Of a DNA stretch of 64,000 bases, positions 12,240-23,811 are shown one piece after another. Under the pieces are notes generated by a model. That model was not told the DNA's origin and did no database searches. It was given only the letters and a program-made list of their open reading frames with translations. This DNA is from Xestospongia muta. Lineage: Eukaryota > Porifera > Demospongiae > Haplosclerida > Petrosiidae. Position numbers and translations under genes: made by a program. The stretch spans positions 8,559,156 to 8,623,155 of the forward strand of contig OY848918.1 in assembly GCA_963693285.1 (NCBI GenBank). The letters run 5' to 3'. The stretch's first letter is position 1. Each line of letters starts with the position of its first letter.

Positions 12240-14306
12240 GTGCTCTCAGTAAAAGTACTAATACCATTGCTACAGCATTCCATTGCTACAGTAACAATCT
12301 CTGGACAAGTTGATAATATTGATAAAACTGGCTTTACTGCTGCTCTTGTGAGCAATACTTCTGGACTAACAACTAATTTAAGTTTTATTGCCACTACTGA
12401 TAAGAATGAAACACAAGTCAGGTGTAGTGATGTAATAGATACAAACTCAATGACTTGTACTATTATGGTATCAGGTATGTCACTAACAGTATCATATATA
12501 AGTAACATGTACTATCATTATAAGGTCCTCCAAGTGATGCTTCTACAGGACTGGGTTTTACAGCTCTCACAAACACTTCAGTCACTCTTTACTGGTCACC
12601 TCCTACTCTTCATCCTAACTGTATAGTTAACTACACTGTTGAGATCATGACTACCACTGATAATATATTCATCAGTAGTCTTAGTACTGGTAGTAATATC
12701 ACCAGTATTAATGTATCTTCTGGTCTCTCTCAGTCAGTAGAGTATCAATACAGAGTAGTAGGGTCTGATGATGGTAATAGATTAGGACCCTATAGTCAAT
12801 ATCGTATGTTCACTTTAGATGATAAGACTTTAGATGACAAAGTGCAACTAAAACAAGTACAATAACTTTAAACTTAACATGTATGTCCTTAGAAATTATT
12901 ATAATTTAAGTATTACAATATAATGAAATGTCTATATATATACCTCTATTTTTGTATAGCAGTTTCTATCTATAGTCCTTCAAGTTCATCTCCTACAAGT
13001 AATTTAATGAATCTAATATAACATTGCTATTTCTATTTGACAATAGCAGTAATCACTACCACAACATCATCAACATCTGCTGGAATATATTATCTTATTG
13101 GGACTGTTGGAAGTATTATTGTTTTCATACTAATTGCTGTAGTACTGTTTCTAACTGGTTGTATAATGATTAGAAGACAAAATAAAAGTCAGGTGTTCCT
13201 ATAATTACTTAATCCCTTAATACTCTCTATATAGACAACAAAGCAAGTAGTACTCCAGTAACTGTTTTTCTGAGGTCAGTTCAAATATACTAACATTCAT
13301 CTTAATGATTATACTTTAGAAGTATTAAAGACAATAACAGAGAAGAGGTAAGGTATTGTTACTTATATGTACATAGTTAATACCTGCATGAGTAAATAAA
13401 TGAACATTTATTGATACAAAAATGTGATTAATCATCATGACTCATTATTGGTTTATGTCAATCTAATTTGGAGTTACTCATCATTTCTTAAAATAATTTG
13501 GTTATTACTATAGTTATCTTTAGACCCCACCTATGATGAAGTAAACAATAAACCACAACCTCTATCTCTACAGATTGATGAGGTCCCTCCTCCAGTGCCT
13601 CCTTATTTAGCTGATAATGACCAGTCACCTCCTGAAACACTGTTCTATTCTGAGGATAATCCTTCTGTACCCTCTTATAATGATGAACCTGTGATAGCTC
13701 AGTATTCTGAAGTCAAGAGAGAGCATATAGCACTTCATACAGCTGAAGGAAATTATTCTGTTTTGAAGAGAGAAGAGAGAGAAGTCAGTTAAATGTAGGT
13801 ACACAATCACATGACCATATTATTATAGAGCAGAGAGAATAACCCTCAGTTACAAGAGACTGGTTTGTATTCAACTCTAAATAATGAAGTAAGAGATAAT
13901 ACAGTCAACTATATCATAATAACTTGCATCATATTAGATAAACAAACCAATTAGAGCCAATGCTGAGTCAAAAGGAACTGGAGGTATAATATATGCTGAA
14001 CTAGGCAATGTCCCTAAGAACAGACCAATGGCACCTCCTAAATCAAATTTAGAACATTCTGTTATCTACTCTGATATCAAGGTACCAACTGACCCTAATA
14101 CAGTATCTTATATGATATAACAATGTTGCCATAATCTTCTTTAATTGTCACTAACAGAGGCTCTCTACAAAAAGTATTATAATACAGGCTCAGTTAGGAG
14201 AAATGGAGCTACCTCCACCATGTCCTCCTAAACCTGGTCCTAAGCCTAATTTCCATGGCAGTGGAGGCCAGTCAACAACAGTAATTCCCTCTATACATCA
14301 CCTGTA
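12240..14306 (+). pseudogene. Long-tail receptor copy lacking leader and FN3-2
   Basis: It begins inside the Ig domain (about 12284-12474); the leader and Ig N-terminal half are absent. FN3-1 starts at 12525 and runs to about 12817, but its donor is ATAAG instead of GTAAG, and the sequence then jumps straight into the last stalk exon (12835 onward) out of frame, deleting FN3-2. From there the TM exon (13047 onward) and all tail exons are well kept, including GGIIYAELG, VIYSDIK and the proline-rich end, stop at 14304-14306. The good tail suggests recent loss, or use as a donor for gene conversion. Confidence 0.8.
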
Positions 14307-15650
14307 AAATGATTATAACTCACTGCTGACTTATATAATGTTAAATATGTCACTTTCTTAGTTCATTATTTTATTTTATCATGTTTTCGATGTCAATAGT
14401 TTTTAGCTATATTAAACTAGTATCATTTGTTTATTAACTATAATATGTTAAGTAGTATTTGTTTACATATGAACTTCATATGATCACTTTATATCATTAT
14501 AGCAGCTGTCAGTATTAATTATTATTCACTAGTATTCTCAATATTTATTGTGATTTCAGCTAATGTATGTTTATTTAATATATTTACATCATCTGATATA
14601 TCATCCTTATATCAAAGGTAAACTTATTTTATCTTCATAAACAAACACACAGTACTATAGACCATATAAACCATAGAACAGTATAATATATAATAATAAA
14701 GTTAATTATAAATAGCTTTATCTTACCACAATATTATCAATGAAATATAATAACACAATAAACATGAAACTTACAGAAAAGTGAATTTAAAAAAGTAAGT
14801 TAACAGGTTTTAAACCTTTAGTCACAAAAAATCTATCACTATCTAAAATCTATTACTCTCCGTAATGTAACATGTATCCAATGGACCATATTGTGTGCAT
14901 TAAAAGCATGACTGAGTGAATTAAATTAAGGAGGGAAATCAGAACACGAGGGTAATTGTAATGGTGGTCTCAGAACCAGATATTCTCCTAGTGAAACGTC
15001 TGATTTCAAGACTGCTTTATTAAATTTATTAAAGTCATTTGAATTGCTGGGTATATTTATATATATTTCAGTTGTAAAGTAATCTACCAATAAGAAATTT
15101 TATTTGAAAATGGTGGCTGTCAATGGCTATCTTCATCAGTAATATTATAAAAAGCATAGAGAGGCAGTCAATAAATACAACTAAAATGAATAAACAAATA
15201 AAGATAAGAATGTACTTTAAAACATGATGAGGACAATATGAGGATGAATAATTAAGCTATATACTAGTACTGGATAAAAAGTTAATATTACTTGTACTAC
15301 ATAATACATAACAATATTACATACTGAGTTATATTAATATATGAAGTATATGATATGTACTATCTATATATATTATGTAATACTTAGTTGGCAATTTATA
15401 TTGATTGTGTATGTGTTTGTATATTATGAACTCATAATGAAATAAACATATTTCAACTAATTACTTATTGTAAACAGTATACCTTGTACAAACATTACTT
15501 GAACTATAATCAATACCACTTTTATTATACATGTTACATACATGGTATATAACATATAGTATTAGGTGTTGTTCATGGAATAATGTTAGTTTGTGATCCA
15601 ACTATTCCAGGTGATACTTGATGTCTTAACAAAAATATGCTGTAATAAAA
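14307..15650. repeat. Spacer unit
   Basis: Array spacer. The part after the receptor (14310-14640) matches 19840-20230 and 54470-54900 but lacks the microsatellite found there. The remainder matches the start of the window. No gene seen. Confidence 0.7.
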
Positions 15651-15654
15651 CAAG

Positions 15655-16155
15655 TCAGGTGTGTTGATGTAATAGATACAAACTCAATGACTTGTACTAT
15701 TATGATATCAGGTATGTCACTAACAGTATCATACATAACTAACATGTACTATCATTATAAGGTCCTCCAAGTGATACTCCTACAGGACTGGGTTTACAGC
15801 CTCTCAAAAACACTTTAGTCACTCTCTACTGATCAACTACTATATTCATTTTAACTTTATAGTCAATATACTGTCATCACTCTCCCCTCTCATCCTCCTC
15901 TCTTGTACTTAAAGTCTATCACAAATATCAAGTTCACTACCTGTTAATATAACTACTGTTACTAACATTACATTGACTGGAGCACTAGCTGGATATATCT
16001 ACATTATAACAGTGGTACCAGTTAATATACTAGGAGATGGATACCCTAATAAGACTATAGGTTATTTAAATATTATTATAAAGTATGTTATGTTTACTTC
16101 TCATACAGGTATCATTCATGATGAACCAATGATAATTAGTGTCAACATATTATAG
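15655..16155 (+). pseudogene. Truncated Ig/FN3 relic
   Basis: The Ig exon end and the FN3-1 start are fused to the FN3-2 second exon (actgtcatcactctcccctc), deleting the exon between. The FN3-2 end is open and stops after HDEPMIISVNIL, a stop shared by six relics in the window. No leader. Confidence 0.7.
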
Positions 16156-16816
16156 AATATCATAGAAAGACTATTTCAAGTGATTTATCTAGAATAAGTA
16201 AGTACAGATTTAGTTAATATATATTTTTAAATGAATATAGTAATTGCGTGTCCTTTCATGTTCTTATCAACTCTAACTTTACTCTAATTTCAGGTCAGTA
16301 ATATTATTATATAGATGTACCTGCTCTTTCAACAACTGTAGCAATATTTAATAATTTTTTCATCATATAATGTTGAATATGTTAAGAATCCATCAATCCT
16401 TTGATGTTTATTTCTAGACTCCACTAATTCTACATATTCACTGCTCACTCTATATATGTAATTTGTTTTAAGCAATCATTACATTTATGACTCCATACAT
16501 GCAATTATTAATTTGATTATTTCCACTTTCATAATGACAGTATTATTATAATACTATATTAGTCATTTTTTAATTTTTTTATTAGTCAATAAAATAAACT
16601 TTCATCTTCATATATATCAGTAGAAGAGCTCTCATCAAATTCCAACAATTGATAATAAATGCATTCAATACAGGTACATCAAAGTCAAACTTGTATGTTG
16701 ACAACTATTGTAGTTAACATTGAAGTCAATTTGAAGAACAGCATAAGTATTTACAATGATTAACACAATAGTTGAGTTATAATATAAACTCAACCCACAA
16801 AACACACCACCTCTTT

Positions 16817-16827
16817 ACATAAATAAG
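16817..16827 (+). promoter_or_regulatory. TATA-like box of the 16.9-kb receptor
   Basis: acataaataag, 78 nt before the ATG at 16895. Same motif and spacing as in the other long-type leaders. Confidence 0.45.
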
Positions 16828-16894
16828 TCTAACAGGTATTATTGCCATGTATAAAACCATTGTATCATAATAATAATCTACCTATGCAGTCAAA

Positions 16895-19836
16895 ATGAAA
16901 GAGTATGATACAATATTGATTTGTCTTCTATTACCAGTTATAAGTGAGTTAATATATAATATTTGTTAGTATGGCTTTTTAGTGAACATAGAAGCTTCAG
17001 TTATAAGAAATATGAAGAAGTATACATGACTGGTTTACTTTCTCTTTTTTATACGTAGGTAGCACAGAAGCTTCAGTTACAAGTCTAGACTGTAATCATG
17101 GAGTATGTCCACAGACACAAGGAGCACTCACTTGTACAATAAATGGCAGTGTAGTAGCTTGGTATACGCCTCCATCAGATAGTAGTCCCATTGCTACAGT
17201 AAGTTCTGGACAAGTTAGTAATGTTGATAATACTGGGTTTTGTGCTGCTCTTGTGAGCAATACTTCTGAACTAACAACTAATTTAAGTTTTACTGCCACT
17301 ACTGATAAGAATGGAACACAAGTCAGGTGTAGTGATGTAATAGATACAAACTCAATGACTTGTACTCTTATGATATCAGGTATGTCACTAACAGTATCAT
17401 AATATATAACTATGATGTACTATCATTATAAGGTCCTCCAAGTGATGCTCCTACAACACTGGGTTTTACAGCTCTCACAAACACATCAGTTACTCTCTAC
17501 TGGTCACCTACTCTTCATCCTAACTGTATAGTTAACTATACTGTTGAGATCAGAACAACCAGTGATAATATCTTGATCAGTAGTCTTAGTACTGGTAGTA
17601 ATATCACCAGTATTAATGTGTCTACTGGTCTCAATCAGTCAGTAGAGTATCAATACAGAATAGTAGGGTCTGATGCTGTTAATAGATTAGGACCCTATAG
17701 TCAATATACTATGTTTACTTTAGATGGTAAGAGTTAGATTATTCTAGTTCCCTTGAGGAGTGCTAATTTTTAGTTCTACAGGCTGTACCACTAATTACTT
17801 ATAATATCACAAAGAATACAGACAACTACACTATTGTTATAATTTGGGAGGCATGTATTTCTGTTTATAATAACTGAGTCTAGTTTTTATTTAGTCTCGT
17901 CCACTCTCCACTCATCCTCCTCTCTTGTACTACAAAGTCTATCACAATATATCAGGTTCACTAACTGTTAATATAACTACTGTTACTAACATTACATTGA
18001 CTGGAGTACTAGCTGGATATACCTACATTATAACAGTGGTACCAGTTAATATACTAGGAGATGGATACCCTAATAAGACTATAGGTTATTTCAATATTAT
18101 TATAAAGTGTGTTATATTTACTTCTCATACAGTTATCATTCCTAAAATACCAATAATTACTAGTACTAGTATTGTAACAATATCATCTGAACATTGTAAG
18201 AGTGTAACATACAAAATTAATTACATATCATTTGTATTAATAACACCACTAAATGCACCTAGTCTCTTTTCTACAACTTTAATTGATACATCAATTATTA
18301 GTAAGTGAAAAACATTTATTATCACTTACTTAATGATGAATATAGAAACTTTGGTCCCTTTGATGTCTTTATTACAAAGTGCAACTAAAACAAGTACAAT
18401 ATCTTTAAACTCAACAAGTATGTCCTTAGAAATTATTATAATTTAAGTATTACAATATAATAAAATGTCTATATATATATTCTATTTTTTGTATAGCAGT
18501 TTCTATTTATAGCCTGTCAGGTTCATCTCCTACAAGTAATTTAATCAATCTAATATAACATTCCTATTTCTATTTGACAATAGCAGTAATCACTACCACA
18601 ACATCATCAACATCTGCTGGAATATATTATGTTATTGGGACTGTTGGAGGTATTATTGTTTTCATACTAATTGCTGTAGTACTATTTGTAACTGGTTTTA
18701 TAATGATTAGAAGACAAAATAAAAGTCAGGTGTTCCTATAATTACTTAATCCGTTAATACTCTCAATATAGACAAGAAAGCAAGTGGTAGTCCAGTAACT
18801 GTTTCTCTGAGGTAAGCTCATATATACTAATATTCATCTTAATGATTAAACTTTAGAAACATTAAAGACAATAACAGAGAAGAGGTATGATGTTATTATT
18901 TATATGTACATAGTTAATACCTGCATTAGTAAATGAACATTTATTGATACAAAAATGTGATTGATTATCATAACTCATTATTAGTTTATGTTATCTAATT
19001 TGGAGTTACTCATCATTTCTTAAAATAATTTGGTCTTTACTATAGTTATCTTCAGACCCCACCTATGATGAAGTAAACAAGAAACCACAATCTCTATCTC
19101 TACAATATGTTGAGATCCCTCCTCCAGTGCCTCCTTATTTAGCTGATAATGACCAGCCACCTCCGAAACCACTGTTCCATTTTGAGGATAATCCTTCTGT
19201 ACCCCCTTATAATGATGAACCTGTGATAGTTCAGTATTCTGAAGTCAAGAGAGAGCATATAGCACTTCATACAGCTGAAGGAAATTATTCTGTTTTGAAG
19301 AGAGAAGTGAGAGAAGTCAGTACATAGGTACACAATCACATGACCATATTATTGTAGAGCAGAGAGAATAATTCTCAGTTACAAAAGACTGGTTTGTATT
19401 CAACTCTAAATAATGAAGTAAGAGATAATACAGTCAACTATATTATAATAACTTACATTATATTAGTTAAAAAAACCAATCGGAGCCAGAGCTGAGCCAA
19501 GAGGAGTTAGAAATATAATATATGCAGAACTGGGCAATGTTCCTAAGAACAGACCAATGGCACCTCCTACATCACATTTAGAGCAGTCTGTTATCTACTC
19601 TGATATCAAGGTACCAACTGACCCTAATACAGTATCTTATATGATATAACAATGTTGCCATAATCTTCTTTAATTGTCACTAACAGAGGCTCTCTACAAA
19701 AGGTATTATAATACAGGCTCAGTTAGGAGAAATGGAGCTACCTCCACCATGTCCTCCTAAACCTGGTCCTAAGCCTAATTTCCATGGCAGTGGAGGCCAG
19801 TCAACAACAGTAATTCCCTCTATACATCACCTGTAA
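16895..19836 (+). CDS. Ig-FN3-FN3 receptor, long tyrosine tail, intact
   Basis: Exons: 16895-16943 leader (MKEYDTILICLLLPVI), 17059-17379 Ig, 17433-17726 FN3-1, 17774-17850 and 17895-18300 FN3-2 plus linker, 18346-18417 and 18497-18535 stalk, 18584-18724 TM, then tail exons 18772-18811, 18857-18884, 19046-19315, 19358-19417, 19467-19631 and 19687-19836. All phases fit, about 703 residues. Tail tyrosines: PTYDEV ~496, LQYVEI ~510, VQYSEV ~553, NYSVL ~570, GLYSTL ~593, IIYAEL ~618, VIYSDI ~643. Four match the ITIM consensus. Proline-rich PPPCPPKPGPKP near the end is a likely SH3 ligand. Oddities: the Ig acceptor comes from an embedded piece of short-tail leader sequence (16990-17058); the FN3-2 donor at 17851 is GC, not GT; a 54-nt optional intron has lost its acceptor AG and must be retained, in frame. 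The Ig domain has an extra Cys (GFCAAL). Confidence 0.75.
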
Positions 19837-20084
19837 AATGATTATAACTCACTGCTGAATTATACAATGTTAAATATGTCACTTTTTTAGTTCATTATTT
19901 TATTTTATTGTGTTTTAGATGTCAATAGTTTTTAGCCTTTGTCAAACTAGTATCATTTGTTTATTAACTATAATATGTTAACTACTAGTTGTTTACATAT
20001 GAACTTAATATGATCACTTTATATCATTATAGCAGCTGTCAGTATTAATCATTAATCACTAGTCTTCTCAATATTCATTGTGAG

Positions 20085-20137
<53 letters not shown>

Positions 20138-20945
20138 TGTATATATATATTTAGCTAACGTATGTTTATTTAATATATTTACATTATCTGATACATCATC
20201 CTTATATCAAAGGTAAACTTATTTTATCTCATAAACAAACACACATTACTGTAGACCACAAAAAGCATAGAACAGTATACAAAGTCACTTGTGTACTACT
20301 TAAAATTAGTGTTAATTGACAGATGATACATGTATTATTAGCATATACAATAGTGGAAAGGTAAGTGGTAACAGACTGAGTATTTTATTTATTATTATTG
20401 TCATAACATGAAACTGATAATGATAAAGTTAATTATAAATAGTTTTATCTTACCACAATATATTCAATGAAATATAATAACACAACAAACATAAAACTTG
20501 CAAAAATTATCAAAGGAAATAACTAGAAATGGATCAGTTATTAATTAACAGAAAAAACTGACAGCAACCACAGTGAGCATTGTCTATTTGTCTGTAGTAT
20601 TAATTAACAGCTAGCCTATAGAGGCAGTGACTAGATACAGCCTTCTGCCACCACAACAGACAAAGCCCACCCCACTGAGTCACACCAATGTTACCTTCAC
20701 CAGATAATGATAAAATGATGTGTGTTTATTTTATTTATTTATTGACTAATACATCTTATATATATTATGTAATACTTAGTTGGCAATTTATATTGATTGT
20801 GTATGTGTTTGTATATTATGAACTCATAATGAAATAAACATTGATGATGTTGTTGTTACATATTTCAACTAATTATTTATAGTAAACAGTATACTTTGTA
20901 CAAATATTATTTGAACTACAATCAATATCACTTTTATTATACATA
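19837..20945. repeat. 3' spacer and spacer unit
   Basis: 3' flank followed by the common spacer. The G+C-richer ~110-bp block is at about 20615-20712. No gene seen. Confidence 0.7.
20085..20151. repeat. (AT)n(GTAT)n microsatellite
   Basis: Pure AT run, then GTAT tetranucleotides, then AT again. It stands at the same place in the 3' spacer as the repeats at 26930, 47816 and 54717. Confidence 0.95.
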
Positions 20946-20949
20946 TTAT

Positions 20950-21475
20950 AAGTGTTGTATTAAATAGTAGTTAGTATAAATATCTATTAATGTATATAGT
21001 TTATGATATCTATAGAAACTACAAGTTTATTGATGTTACTGTCAATTCCAACAAGTATTACCAGAGACCTCAGTACCAAAAGAGATCATTGAATTACAAG
21101 GAAATACTGCTTATGGATATATTAATTAAGAACATGTGTTAACTTTATTATACAAAATTACTAAAGTCAGTCAAGTTATGTGATGACAGTATGCTTAATG
21201 TTTTGTTATGAAGAGTGAAAATATTCACTTAGAAAGTTATTATGACAATACACAAGGCAATGTCCCTGAGAACAGACCAATGGCGCCTCCTACATCAAAT
21301 TTAGAGCAGTCTGTTATCTACTTTGATATTAAAGCACCAACTGACCCTAATAAGGTATCTTATGTGATATAACAATGTTGCTATCATCTTCTTTTATTGT
21401 CACTAACAGAGGCTCTCTACAAAAGGTGTTATGATACAGGCTCAGTTAGGAGAAATGGAGTTACCTCCACCATGA
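20950..21475 (+). pseudogene. 3' fragments of short- and long-tail modules
   Basis: A stalk exon (about 20990-21060) is joined by deletion directly to the end of the short-tail module (PETSVPKEIIELQGNTAYGY, stop at 21127-21129), skipping the TM. At 21250-21475 the last two long-tail exons follow (GNVPENRPM, VIYFDIKAP, then the final exon), truncated at 'ctccaccatgaac' where spacer begins. The same pairing of short-tail end plus truncated long-tail end occurs at 41100-42327 and 56181-56527. Confidence 0.7.
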
Positions 21476-21559
21476 ACTTCATATGATCACTTTATATCAT
21501 TATAGCAGCTGTCAGTATTAATTATTAATCATAAGTATTCTCTTTGTGACATGTGTGTG

Positions 21560-21601
<42 letters not shown>

Positions 21602-22865
21602 CATACATATATATATCTTTAGTTAATGTATGCTTATTTAAAATATTTACATCATCTGATACATCCTCCTTATATCGAAATGTAAACTTATTTTATCTTT
21701 ATAAACAAACACACAGTACTGTAGACGGCATAAAACATAGAACAGTATATAAATTAACTTGTGTACTAATTCAAATTAGTGTCAATTGACTGATGATATG
21801 AGTATGAATAACATATGTAATAATGGAAAGGTAAATAGAATGAACATGAAACTTACAAAAATCATCAAAAGAATTAACTGAAAATGGACCAGTTATTTAT
21901 AAAACAAGTGAATTAACAGATTTTGAACTTTTAATTACAAAAAATATAATATATAATACATACACATGTACTTGTACTAGTATACATTAGATCTAAACAA
22001 TACCCACACATAGTTCATTAACATGTGATCAGTTCAGATTACATTGACTAACATAACACAAATACAATACATAGTATATAAACTAAACTATATATATATA
22101 ATTACATATGTTATACATACATACATACATACATATATCTAGATAAGTCTATCAGTACGTTGGACTAGTTACAATTAATATGACATATTTCATGTTTAAA
22201 CATTTGGTATACTCTATGTTTATAAAGAACTAAGGGTATTGTTATCCTATTGAAAGATAAGATGTCATAATTCATGATAGTCTCATGTTCTATTGGACAC
22301 ATGTTATACTGATAGTCTTGCTGTAACACATGCTAGATACTAGCATTAGTTATTATATTACAATTAAGGAAATGTATCTGTAATAATAGTAAGCTGCTTC
22401 CTTCTTTCACAACATCTGTTTACTAAAAGACCAGTATATACATTTATATTACATATAGATAATACATAACAGTCTGTATAATATGTATAGTGTCTATAGG
22501 TATTAATGTAGTACTAAATTGGTATATACATGTATATGATATGTATTGTATCTATAATATGTGCTATATAGTACTAATTGATAATTTATATTAACATGTA
22601 TGTGTTGTATATTATAAATTGATAATGAAATAAACATTGATGATGTTGTTACATATTTCAAATAATTACTTATTGTAAACAGTGCATGTTGTACAAACAT
22701 TACTTGAAGTATAATCAATACCACTTTTATTATACATGTTATATATATAGCTTATAGCATTAGGTGTTGTTCATGGAACAATGTTAGTTTGTAATCCAAC
22801 TAATCCAGGTGATACTTGATGTCTTAACAATAATATGTTGTAATGGAAAACAATATCATAAAAAA
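21476..22865. repeat. Spacer, second type
   Basis: A spacer distinct from the one at the window start. Its close copies are 42328-43640 and 56530-57790. It holds no gene that I can see. Confidence 0.65.
21552..21616. repeat. (TG)n(AT)n microsatellite
   Basis: TG repeat followed by AT and ATAC repeats. The homologous site at 42404-42466 has the same order but a different length. Confidence 0.9.
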
Positions 22866-23095
22866 TATCAGGTTCACTAACTGTTAATATAACTACTGTT
22901 ACTAACATTACATTGACTGGAGTACTAGCTGGATATATCTACATTATAACAATGGCACCAGTTAATATACTAGGAGATGGATACCCTAATAAGACTATAG
23001 GTTATTTAAATATTATTATAAAGTATGTTATGTTTACTTCTCATACAGTTATCATTCATGATGAACCAATGATAATTAGTGTCAACATATTATAG
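22866..23095 (+). pseudogene. FN3-2 exon relic
   Basis: Only the FN3-2 second exon survives, from the NISGSLTV region to the shared stop after HDEPMIISVNIL. The preceding exons seen in sister relics are missing. Confidence 0.7.
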
Positions 23096-23733
23096 AATAT
23101 CATAGAAAAACTATTTCAAGTGATTTATCTAGAATAAGTAAGTACAGATTTAGTTAATATATATTTTAAAATGAATATAGTAATTGCATGTGCTTTCATG
23201 TTCTTGTCAACTCCAACTTTACTCTAATTTCAAGTCAGTGATATTAATATATAAATGTACCTGCTCTTTCAACAACTGTAGCAATATTTAATAATTTTTT
23301 CATTATATAATGTTGAATATGTTAAGAATCCATCATTCCTTTTATGTTTATTACTAGACTCCACTAATTCAACATATTCACTGTTCACTCTATATATGTG
23401 ATTTGTTTTAAGCAATCATTACATTTATCACTCAATAAACTACATGCAATTCTTAATTTGATAATTTCCACTTTTGTAATGACCATATTTTTTAATTTTT
23501 AAATATTAGGCAGTAAAGTGAATTTTAATACAATTTCATCTTCCTATATATATCAGTAGAAGACCTCTCATCTAAACACATTCAATACAGGTAGATCAAA
23601 GTCAAACTTGTATGTTGACAACCATTGTAGTTAACACAGAAGTCAATTTTAAGAACAACGTAAGTATTTACAATGAGTAATCTAATAGTTGAGTTATAAT
23701 GTAGACTCAACCCACAAAACACACCACCTCTTT
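23096..23733 (+). repeat. Conserved 5' flank of a long-tail receptor
   Basis: Same block as 2330-2978. No gene. Confidence 0.7.
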
Positions 23734-23744
23734 ACATAAATAAG
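23734..23744 (+). promoter_or_regulatory. TATA-like box of the 23.8-kb receptor
   Basis: acataaataag, 78 nt before the ATG at 23812. Confidence 0.45.
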
Positions 23745-23811
23745 TCTAACAGGTAGCATTGTCATTCATAAATCCATTGTATCATAACTAAAATATACCC
23801 ATCCAGTAAAA

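Noticed and set aside
18101..18132. A 26-nt GT...AG stretch (gtgttatatttacttctcatacag-like) at the end of FN3-2 read as an intron.
   Set aside because: Too short to splice, and removing it creates an immediate stop; reading through is open in all intact copies.
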